DNA from: Novosphingobium sp. PhB57
GTDB taxonomy: Bacteria; Pseudomonadota; Alphaproteobacteria; Sphingomonadales; Sphingomonadaceae
Assembly: GCF_004342985.1 (NCBI RefSeq)
Contig: NZ_SMBO01000001.1
Span: 806,001 to 870,000, forward strand
Direction of reading: 5' to 3'
Length of the DNA: 64,000 nt
Shown: positions 57,908 through 64,000 of the stretch, piece by piece
Numbering within the stretch: the stretch's first letter is position 1
Layout of the letters: each line of letters begins with the position of its first letter
The notes under the pieces: generated by a model
The model's database searches: none
What the model was told of the DNA's origin: nothing
The model's input: only the letters and a program-made list of their open reading frames with translations
Translations under genes and position numbers: made by a program

Positions 57908-58074
57908 CGGGGCTCCCCATCGTTGGTGCGATTGATTTCGGGCCGCTTATAGGACCCCCTGCGGAAATCGAAAGCGCGATGAAGGAAATTTGCCGTAAGT
58001 GGCACAAAAATTATGGCCATCCGCAACAGAACGGCCACAATTGGACGGTTCCGTCAGCTTTCCATCACCGCGAA

Positions 58075-58090
58075 CCGGGTCTTGGCCCGG
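58075..58090 (-). terminator. Short hairpin between ftsB and pdhA
   Basis: CCGGG (58075-58079) / CCCGG (58086-58090) with a 6-base loop, extended by CGCG complements, begins 13 bases after the ftsB stop. There is no T-run. It may attenuate read-through from ftsB into pdhA. Weak evidence. Confidence 0.3.
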
Positions 58091-58102
58091 CGCGGAACGG
58101 AA

Positions 58103-58429
58103 TCACTTGTTGATGAGCATGACCATTTCGTCGGGCCGGGCGACGTTCAGATTGCTGCGCAGCAACTCACCGGCGAGATCGGGGTCGACATGGTTCTGGT
58201 CGAGCAGGCCCACGCGGTTCTTGAGGTGATCGCGCGTAAGGCGCAAATCGGCCAGCTTGGCGTTGCGCTCTTCCAGCAGATGCTGATTCTCTGTCCAGGC
58301 GATCAGGCCGCTGGGACCCGCGATCACGAAAGCACCCATCAGCAGGAGCAGCGCAAGCGCAATGCCCTGGACCAGGCGTTCCTTGGCAAGGCTGGCGTCC
58401 TGACGCATGATGGGAGAGCTGGACCTCAT
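58103..58429 (-). CDS. ftsB: FtsB/DivIC septum formation initiator
   Basis: A 108-residue bitopic membrane protein of the divisome. One transmembrane helix (VQGIALALLLLMGAFVIAG), then a coiled-coil (HLLEERNAKLADLRLTRDHLKNRVGLL) and the C-terminal DPDLAGELLRSNLNVARPDEMVMLI typical of alphaproteobacterial FtsB. Three in-frame starts are possible (58447, 58429, 58408). 58429 is preferred because a TTGCAA/TTCTAT promoter-like pair lies just upstream, but no start has a good ribosome site. It sits before pdhA, the common arrangement in this class, and is divergent from the ABC-F gene. Confidence 0.82.
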   Translation of the reverse strand: MRSSSPIMRQDASLAKERLVQGIALALLLLMGAFVIAGPSGLIAWTENQHLLEERNAKLADLRLTRDHLKNRVGLLDQNHVDPDLAGELLRSNLNVARPDEMVMLINK

Positions 58430-58437
58430 GAAAAGCG

Positions 58438-58466
58438 ATAGAATCATAAGTGATTCCGCGTTGCAA
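58438..58466 (-). promoter_or_regulatory. Possible promoter of ftsB
   Basis: On the minus strand TTGCAA (58466-58461), 17-base spacer, TTCTAT (58443-58438), ending 8 bases before ATG 58429. The -35 matches 4 of 6 and the -10 matches 3 of 6. If used, the message would be leaderless. Confidence 0.3.
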
Positions 58467-58667
58467 GTTAAATTGATAACCGATTCGCCCGGTTTTCGAA
58501 CAGGCCGCTTCATCGCCGGCTGTCGCAATACTGGGCATATTGGTGTTGATAACTCTGGGACAGGCTTTCGGCGCGTTCACGGGTGAACACAGCCCCCTCG
58601 AAAACGCGCTTCGGACGCGAGCTAATAGCGCGAGTTCGGAAGATGTTTCCAACCGCGCTCAAAATCC

Positions 58668-58678
58668 TCTAGGCGCTG
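58668..58678 (+). promoter_or_regulatory. TCTAGGCGCTG box before the ABC-F gene
   Basis: Same 11-base box as before trmFO, ending 4 bases before ATG 58683. No ribosome site lies upstream of the ATG. Suggests a shared -10/start element. Confidence 0.35.
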
Positions 58679-58682
58679 CCCC

Positions 58683-60554
58683 ATGCTGACGATCCGCGAC
58701 ATTACCGTCCGCCTTGGCGGGCGCACCATCCTCGACCAGGCCGCTGCCACCATCCCCAAGGATGGCAAGGTGGGCCTCATCGGCCGCAACGGCGCGGGCA
58801 AGTCCACGCTGGTAAAGGCCATCATCGGCGAACTGGAGCCCGATGGCGGCGCCGTGGAGATGCCGCGCCGGGCACGCCTCGGCTACATCGCCCAGGAAGC
58901 CCCTGCCGGTAACCGGACCGCGCTTCAGGCCGTGCTCGACGCCGATGTCGAGCGTACCGACCTGCTGGCCGAAGCCGAAACCTGCGCCGACCCGAACCGC
59001 CTTGGCGACCTCCACGACCGCCTGATCGCGATCGACGCCTATACCGCCGAAGCCCGCGCCGCGCGCATCCTGGTCGGCCTCGGCTTCGACGAGGAAATGC
59101 AGGGGCGCCCGCTCGACAGCTTCTCAGGCGGCTGGAAGATGCGCGTCGCCCTTGCCGGCCTGCTGTTCTCGCAGCCCGACGTGCTGCTGCTCGACGAACC
59201 TTCGAACCACCTCGATCTCGAAGCCACGCTCTGGCTGGAGAACTTCCTCCAGACTTATCCGCGCACCCTGATCGTCATCAGCCACGAGCGCGACCTGCTC
59301 AACAACGTGGTCGATCACATCCTGCACCTGCAGCAGGGCAAGCTGACGCTCTATCCGGGCACCTACGACAGCTTCGAGCGCATTCGCGCCGAGCGGGCCG
59401 CACAGGCCGCCGCCGCCCGCGCCAACCAGGACGCCCAGCGCAAGAAGCTGGCCGATTACGTCGCGCGCAATTCCGCCCGCGCCTCCACGGCGAAGCAGGC
59501 GCAGTCCCGCGCCAAGATGCTGGCGCGCATGCAGCCGATCGCGGCCATGGCCGAGGACTCGTCGCTCAGCTTCGACTTCCCCAGCCCGGACGAACTGCGC
59601 CCGCCGCTGGTGACGCTCGATCTCGCATCGGTAGGCTACGAGGCGGACAAGCCGATCCTGCGCCGCCTGAACTTGCGCATCGATCCCGAGGACCGCATCG
59701 CCCTGCTCGGCCGCAACGGCAACGGCAAGACCACGCTGGCGCGCCTGCTCGCCCGTCAGCTGGAGCCGATGGAAGGCTCGCTCACTTTCTCGCCCAAGAT
59801 CCGCATCGGCTATTTCACGCAGTATCAGGTGGAAGAACTGCCCTCCGGCTCGACACCGCTCGAACTGATGACCCGCGCCATGGTGGACAAGCCGCCGGTA
59901 GCGGTGCGCGGCCAGCTTGGCCGGTTCGGCTTCTCGGGCAACCGCGCGACGGCCGAGATCGCCACGCTGTCGGGCGGCGAGCGCGCCCGCCTCGCGCTGG
60001 CGCTGGTCACCCGCGAGGCGCCGCACATGCTCATCCTCGACGAACCGACGAACCACCTCGACGTCGACGCGCGCGAGGCGCTGGTCCAGGCGCTGAACGC
60101 CTTCGAAGGCGCGGTCATCCTGGTCAGCCACGACCGTCACATGGTCGAACTCGCGGCGGACCGGCTGGTGCTGGTCGACCAGGGCACGGCGGAGAACTAC
60201 GACGGGTCGATGGAGGACTACATTGACTTCGTGTTGGGCCGTAACCAGCCCAAGTCGAATGGCGGCGACGGCAAGCCCGCCCGCAAATCGGGGGCCATCG
60301 CCCGCGAGGAACTGAAGGCCCTGCGCAAGAAGGTCTCCGAGACCGAAACCCGCATGAAGCGCATCCAGCAGCAGCTCGAAGCGCTCGACTCCGCCCTGGC
60401 CGATCCGTCCTCGATCAAGGGCGACCTGGCCAAGTTCAACATCGGCGAACTCGGCAAGCGCCGCACCCAGGCGGCAGAGGATCTGGAAGTGGCGGAGGCC
60501 GGATGGTTCGAAGCCAGCGAGGCCATGGACGAATACATGGGCGGCAACGCGTGA
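58683..60554 (+). CDS. ABC-F family ATPase (YheS/Uup-like)
   Basis: A 623-residue soluble protein with two ABC ATPase domains in tandem and no membrane part. Domain 1: Walker A GRNGAGKST, signature FSGGWKMRVALA, Walker B LLLDEPSNHLD. Domain 2: GRNGNGKTT, LSGGERARLALA, LILDEPTNHLD. The interdomain P-site linker (about 235-310) is long and Ala/Lys-rich, and the C-terminus has a coiled coil (ALRKKVSETETRMKRIQQQL). ABC-F proteins act on the ribosome; this is of the YheS/Uup kind, not an antibiotic-resistance Vga/Msr type. The Gre-like gene overlaps its stop (GTGA). Confidence 0.92.
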   Translation: MLTIRDITVRLGGRTILDQAAATIPKDGKVGLIGRNGAGKSTLVKAIIGELEPDGGAVEMPRRARLGYIAQEAPAGNRTALQAVLDADVERTDLLAEAETCADPNRLGDLHDRLIAIDAYTAEARAARILVGLGFDEEMQGRPLDSFSGGWKMRVALAGLLFSQPDVLLLDEPSNHLDLEATLWLENFLQTYPRTLIVISHERDLLNNVVDHILHLQQGKLTLYPGTYDSFERIRAERAAQAAAARANQDAQRKKLADYVARNSARASTAKQAQSRAKMLARMQPIAAMAEDSSLSFDFPSPDELRPPLVTLDLASVGYEADKPILRRLNLRIDPEDRIALLGRNGNGKTTLARLLARQLEPMEGSLTFSPKIRIGYFTQYQVEELPSGSTPLELMTRAMVDKPPVAVRGQLGRFGFSGNRATAEIATLSGGERARLALALVTREAPHMLILDEPTNHLDVDAREALVQALNAFEGAVILVSHDRHMVELAADRLVLVDQGTAENYDGSMEDYIDFVLGRNQPKSNGGDGKPARKSGAIAREELKALRKKVSETETRMKRIQQQLEALDSALADPSSIKGDLAKFNIGELGKRRTQAAEDLEVAEAGWFEASEAMDEYMGGNA

Positions 60555-61009
60555 GCGTCGCTTTCCGGCGCGACGGCGACGAGGAGCACCTGGAGCCCAA
60601 GTTCGAGGTGCCGATCCCGCCCGGCCCCAATCTCGTGACGCCTGAGGGCATGGACCTGATCCATGCCCGGATCGCCGGGCTCGAGGCGCAGATCCCGACG
60701 CTGGCGGAGGAAACCGCCCTCAACACCGCGAAACGCGATCTGCGCTATTGGAAGAAGCGGCTGTCGACGGCGGCAGTCCAGCCTGCGCCCAGCGGAGAAA
60801 AGGCGATGTTCGGCCACCGCGTGCGCTTCGCGCTGAACGGCAAGCCGCGCGAGGTCCGCATCGTCGGGCATGACGAAGCCGAGCCCGCCAAGGGCGACCT
60901 CGCTTTCACGGCGCCGCTCGCCCGCGCCCTGCTGGGCGCCGAGGCGGGAGAATTCGTCGACTTCAACGGGCGGGAAGAAGCGATCGAGATTCTCGAACTC
61001 ATCGCCTGA
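60551..61009 (+). CDS. Gre-like transcription factor with altered coiled-coil tip
   Basis: A 152-residue protein of the GreA/GreB family. The N-terminal part (LVTPEGMDLIHARIAGLEAQ) forms the start of the coiled coil, but the acidic tip GDLSENAEY of GreA is missing; there the chain reads AEETALNTAKRDLRYW. The C-terminal FKBP-like domain is intact (MFGHRVRFALNGKPREVRIVG, ending EILELIA). It may bind the RNA polymerase secondary channel without stimulating cleavage, like Gfh1. GTG start overlaps the ABC-F stop (GTGA), so the two are coupled. Function inferred. Confidence 0.78.
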   Translation: MSVAFRRDGDEEHLEPKFEVPIPPGPNLVTPEGMDLIHARIAGLEAQIPTLAEETALNTAKRDLRYWKKRLSTAAVQPAPSGEKAMFGHRVRFALNGKPREVRIVGHDEAEPAKGDLAFTAPLARALLGAEAGEFVDFNGREEAIEILELIA

Positions 61010-61080
61010 CCCGCTTTTCGCGCCCGGCGGCGCGGGACCGCGCAGGACAGCGCCGGCACGAACCACGGAACCTGAAACGA

Positions 61081-61108
61081 AACACGGGGCCTTTGCGGGC
61101 CCCGTGTT
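61081..61108. terminator. Hairpin between convergent gre-like gene and helicase
   Basis: AACACGGGGCC (61081-61091) / GGCCCCGTGTT (61098-61108), 11-bp stem with a 6-base loop; the pairing continues with a one-base bulge. Located 72 bases after the Gre-like stop and 26 bases before the helicase stop. T-rich flanks are weak. Confidence 0.65.
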
Positions 61109-61134
61109 CGTTGTTCAGCAGGCTGAAGGCGTCC

Positions 61135-62931
61135 TCAGTAGGACTTCTTCGGCTTCTTGTGGAACGGCTTGCCGCCGCCGCCCGGGCCACCGCGATCGTT
61201 GCGCGGGCCGCCGGTCGGACGGGGCTTGTGACGGGGACCGTCGAAACCGCCGCGTCCTTCGTCACGTGCATAGGGCTTGCGGGCGCGGCCCTGCGGACCT
61301 TCGCGGCGACGGTCGCGCGCGACGTCGCGCGGCGTGTCCGTGGCCACTTCGATGCGAATGGTGTTCTCCACGTCGCCGCTCTCGTCATGCGAGGTGCGTT
61401 CGACCGAACGGATGAACTGGTCCGCCATCGCCTTCGGGATCTGGAAGTGCGTCTGGTCCGCGCCGATGCGGATCTGGCCGACGGCATTGCGGGTAACGTG
61501 ACCACGGCGGCAGAGCAGCGGCAGGATCCAGCGCGGATCGGCATTCTGCTGACGGCCCACGTCCATGGTGAACCACACCACGTCGTCGAAGCCCGGACGC
61601 TGACGCGCCTCGCGCGCTTCGGGGCTGTTGCCGATGAGTTCCTCGGGCTGCGGCATGGCGGCGCGGTGCGCGCGAACCAGTGCGGCGGCCAGATCCTCGG
61701 CGCTCACCTTTTCCAGGACTTCGCGGGCGATCTCGCGATCTTCCTCGTCAGCCTCGACCGGGGCGAGCAGCTTTTCCATCAGACGGCCGCGATCGGAAGC
61801 GCGGATGACTTCGGGGGTCGGCGCGGCAATCCACTCCGCCTCGATGCGCGCACCGCGCAGCATGCCTTCAACGCGGCGGCGGCGCGGGAACGGCACGACG
61901 ATGACCGCGGTGCCCTTCTTGCCCGCACGGCCGGTACGGCCCGAACGGTGCTGCAGCGTTTCGGCGTCGCGCGGAATCTCGACGTGGATCACCAGCGTCA
62001 GCGAGGGCAGATCGATGCCGCGCGCGGCAACGTCGGTGGCGACGCAGACGCGGGCACGCTTGTCGCGCAGGGCCTGAAGCGCATTGTTGCGCTCGTTCTG
62101 CGAGTGCTCGCCCGAAAGCGCCACGGCCGAGAAGCCGCGCTCGGTCAGGGTCGAGTGCAGGTGCTTCACGTTGTCGCGCGTGGCACAGAACAGGATCGCG
62201 GTTTCGGCATCGTGAAGGCGCAGCAGGTTGACCACCACGTTCTCGACGTCGGCCGGGGCAACGGTGACGGCCTGATAGGCGATGTCGCCATGGCCGCGGT
62301 TCTCCGTCACGGTGGAGATGCGCAGCGCGTCGGTCTGGTAACGGCGGGCCAGGGCTTCGATCGGACGCGGCATGGTGGCCGAGAACAGCAGCGTGCGGCG
62401 GCTGGCCGGCGCGGCGTCGAGCAGTTCCTCAAGGTCTTCGCGGAAGCCCATGTCGAGCATCTCGTCCGCTTCGTCGAGCACGACGACGCGCAGGGCCGAG
62501 AGGTCGAGCTTGCCGCGTTCCAGGTGATCGCGCAGACGGCCCGGGGTGCCGACGACGATGGTGGCGCCGCGTTCGAGCTGCTTGCGTTCGCGCACGGGGT
62601 CCATGCCGCCGACGCACGTAACGATGCGGGCGCCGGTCGAGGCATAGAGCCACTCAAGCTCGCGGCTGACCTGCTGGGCCAGTTCGCGCGTCGGCGCGAT
62701 GGCGAGCGCCAGCGGGGCCTCCGCATAAGGAATAGAGCCGTCCGCCAGCAGTTCGTCGCTCATGGCGATGCCGAAGGCGACGGTCTTGCCCGAGCCGGTC
62801 TGCGCCGACACCACCAGGTCGCGCCCACGCGCCTCGGCTTCGGCGACAGCGGCCTGGACCGGGGTCAGGTTCTCGTAGCCATGCGCGGCAAGCGCGTCGG
62901 CAAGAGGCTGGGGGAGCTGGGAAAATGTCAT
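61135..62931 (-). CDS. DEAD-box RNA helicase (CsdA/DeaD-like)
   Basis: A 598-residue ATP-dependent RNA helicase. Motifs: Q-motif region YENLTPVQAAVAEAEARG, I AQTGSGKT, Ia PTRELA, II VLDEADEMLDMGF, III FSATM, V ARGIDLPS and VI HRSGRTGRAGKKG. A DbpA-type RNA-binding domain follows (LLCRRGHVTRNAVGQIRIGA, about residues 460-520), then a Gly/Arg/Lys-rich tail ending KPFHKKPKKSY. This layout fits CsdA/DeaD, used in ribosome assembly and cold adaptation. ATG 62931 is chosen by homology to the motif spacing; a longer frame upstream is not credible. Confidence 0.93.
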   Translation of the reverse strand: MTFSQLPQPLADALAAHGYENLTPVQAAVAEAEARGRDLVVSAQTGSGKTVAFGIAMSDELLADGSIPYAEAPLALAIAPTRELAQQVSRELEWLYASTGARIVTCVGGMDPVRERKQLERGATIVVGTPGRLRDHLERGKLDLSALRVVVLDEADEMLDMGFREDLEELLDAAPASRRTLLFSATMPRPIEALARRYQTDALRISTVTENRGHGDIAYQAVTVAPADVENVVVNLLRLHDAETAILFCATRDNVKHLHSTLTERGFSAVALSGEHSQNERNNALQALRDKRARVCVATDVAARGIDLPSLTLVIHVEIPRDAETLQHRSGRTGRAGKKGTAVIVVPFPRRRRVEGMLRGARIEAEWIAAPTPEVIRASDRGRLMEKLLAPVEADEEDREIAREVLEKVSAEDLAAALVRAHRAAMPQPEELIGNSPEAREARQRPGFDDVVWFTMDVGRQQNADPRWILPLLCRRGHVTRNAVGQIRIGADQTHFQIPKAMADQFIRSVERTSHDESGDVENTIRIEVATDTPRDVARDRRREGPQGRARKPYARDEGRGGFDGPRHKPRPTGGPRNDRGGPGGGGKPFHKKPKKSY

Positions 62932-63081
62932 GCGTTTTGAATCTGTCCTGTGCCGCCGGCGCGGTCTGTATGAGTGAGCCTGGTGTGGAGTGTGCGACCC
63001 AACGGGCCCTGGTTGAGGCGCTCCATAGACAAAAAAGTCGGGTTTGGCGCGCACCAATTTCACAAAAGGCAACAATGGCCT

Positions 63082-63093
63082 TGCGCTAGCGCA
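63082..63093. other. 12-bp perfect palindrome in divergent promoter region
   Basis: TGCGCTAGCGCA, 151 bases upstream of the helicase start and 92 bases upstream of the deacetylase-like start. It lies in the 253-base divergent gap. It could be an operator for a dimeric regulator; nothing else supports this. Confidence 0.35.
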
Positions 63094-63154
63094 GAATAAT
63101 CGATCGCAGCCCCCCGGAAAACCCCCGAGCGTCACGGGATTTTCACGGAGCGGG

Positions 63155-63165
63155 TCTAGGCGCCG
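63155..63165 (+). promoter_or_regulatory. TCTAGGCGCCG box before the deacetylase-like gene
   Basis: One-base variant of the box seen before trmFO and the ABC-F gene. Here it ends 19 bases before ATG 63185 and is followed by an ordinary ribosome site (CGGAG). Confidence 0.3.
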
Positions 63166-63184
63166 CGCGGGGTGAACGGAGCCG

Positions 63185-63952
63185 ATGATGACCGAAAATA
63201 CCCGCCAGAAGCGCCTTCTGGCCTCGATTCATGATGTCGGGCCGGCATCGGAACGGGCCGTCGTCCAGCTTGCCGACTTGTTCCAGCGCCGCCTGGGCGG
63301 ACCCAGCTTCGCGATGCTGGTGGTGCCCAACCACTGGGGCCGCCACCCGCTGTCGGAAGACCGGGCCTTTCAACGCAGGCTGCGCGGCTGGGCGGAAGCC
63401 GGGATCGAGATGTTCGTCCACGGCTGGTACCACAAGGACGAGGTGCGCCATCGCGGTGCCGCGCAGTTCAAGGCCCGCCACATGACCGCCGGAGAAGGCG
63501 AGTTCCTCGGCCTCGACGAAGCCACTGCCCTCTCCCGCATGCTCGACGGCAAGGCGCTGATCGAGGACGTGATCGGCCGCCCGACGGCGGGCTTCATCGC
63601 CCCGGCCTGGCTCTATGGCGAGGGCGCCCGGGCCGCGCTGCGCCAGGCGGGCCTGCCCATCGTCGAGGATCACTGGCGGGTCTGGGCCGCGGGCGACGGC
63701 AACGTGCTGGCGCGCGGTCCCGTGGTAACCTGGGCCAGCCGATCGGCGGCACGCACGGCCTCGTCCCTGGCCTTTGCCGCCCTCGCGCGGACCGCCTTGC
63801 CGCTGACGCGAACCGTGCGGATCGCCGCCCATCCCGGAGACGTCACCAAGCCCGCGCTCCTGGCCAGCATCGACGCCACGCTGCGGCGCTTCACGGCTAC
63901 GCATACTCCCTCAAGGTACCGGGATTTAGGCAGATTCATGGCACCGCAGTGA
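63185..63952 (+). CDS. DUF2334/polysaccharide-deacetylase-fold protein
   Basis: A 255-residue protein of the NodB-like/DUF2334 group. Key residues: the SIHDVGPASER block with the His-Asp pair, FAMLVVPNHWGRHPL, the second metal His in IEMFVHGWYHKDE, GFIAPAWLYGEG and the late HPGDVTKP. No signal peptide. Members remove acyl groups from sugars or lipids in some pathways (for example glycolipid or hopanoid synthesis), but the substrate is unknown here. Start 63185 or the adjacent ATG 63188. The remaining 48 bases to the window end hold a possible start codon (63989 region) of the next gene. Confidence 0.82.
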   Translation: MMTENTRQKRLLASIHDVGPASERAVVQLADLFQRRLGGPSFAMLVVPNHWGRHPLSEDRAFQRRLRGWAEAGIEMFVHGWYHKDEVRHRGAAQFKARHMTAGEGEFLGLDEATALSRMLDGKALIEDVIGRPTAGFIAPAWLYGEGARAALRQAGLPIVEDHWRVWAAGDGNVLARGPVVTWASRSAARTASSLAFAALARTALPLTRTVRIAAHPGDVTKPALLASIDATLRRFTATHTPSRYRDLGRFMAPQ

Positions 63953-64000
63953 CGCTTTCAAAGCAGTTTCACGTCTCGCCCATGACCATGCTTCCCCGCG

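Noticed and set aside
58030..58052. GGAAC-N15-GTT upstream of pdhA on the minus strand
   Set aside because: Same short spacing; pdhA is a central metabolic gene for which stress-only control is unlikely.

Overview
The window is a piece of chromosome from a GC-rich alphaproteobacterium, most probably a sphingomonad close to Novosphingobium. The pointers are a dusB-ntrB-ntrC-ntrY-ntrX-hfq-hflX block, a pyruvate dehydrogenase E1 beta that carries its own lipoyl domain, an archaeal-type prolyl-tRNA synthetase, TrmFO, an IspD-IspF fusion, and an Hfq made of two Sm domains in one chain. I see no integrase, transposase, phage gene, CRISPR array or rRNA. The content is mostly conserved housekeeping genes. 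The names rest on motif reading, not on database searches.

Layout. 1-7.5 kb: end of proS, a DUF805 membrane protein, a secreted M28 peptidase, a TSUP permease, RNase R and a UspA protein. 7.6-10.8 kb: pdhC (E2), a hotdog thioesterase and lpdA (E3), closed by a strong terminator and a perfect 34-bp inverted repeat. 11-16.7 kb: a Pat-like GNAT acetyltransferase divergent from acetyl-CoA synthetase, then a Pit phosphate carrier and a ZntB/CorA channel. 16.8-24.1 kb: a small unknown protein, an AI-2E type permease, a sulfotransferase, a secreted metallophosphatase, a short entericidin-like lipoprotein with a possible general-stress promoter, a patatin phospholipase, a luciferase-like oxidoreductase and tRNA-Ser(UGA).

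24.3-33.5 kb: a co-directional run from cell wall to replication and translation: MltB-type lytic transglycosylase, RlpA-like protein, D,D-carboxypeptidase, tmk, holB, metG, tatD, an MBL hydrolase and a tiny membrane protein, followed by mazG. 33.5-43 kb (minus strand): dusB-ntrBC-ntrYX-hfq-hflX, the nitrogen two-component systems and the RNA chaperone. 43-49 kb: ispDF, a secreted cysteine protein, cinA, lipA with a COQ10/RatA-like protein, carbonic anhydrase and a secreted TPR-like protein. 49.4-55.3 kb: gyrA, a DUF952 protein, trmFO, an EF-hand protein and a squalene/phytoene-synthase-like protein. 55.4-58.4 kb (minus): ftsB-pdhA-pdhB. 58.7-64 kb: an ABC-F protein coupled to a Gre-like factor, a DEAD-box helicase and a polysaccharide-deacetylase-fold protein.

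How it fits together. The pyruvate dehydrogenase complex is encoded at two sites about 45 kb apart (E2/E3 and E1 alpha/beta), and lipA, which makes its lipoyl cofactor, is also here. Acetyl-CoA metabolism recurs: PDH, a thioesterase inside the E2-E3 operon, acetyl-CoA synthetase and a possible regulator of it. The most unusual gene is the tandem Hfq. The entericidin-like gene is the clearest short gene that automated calling could miss.
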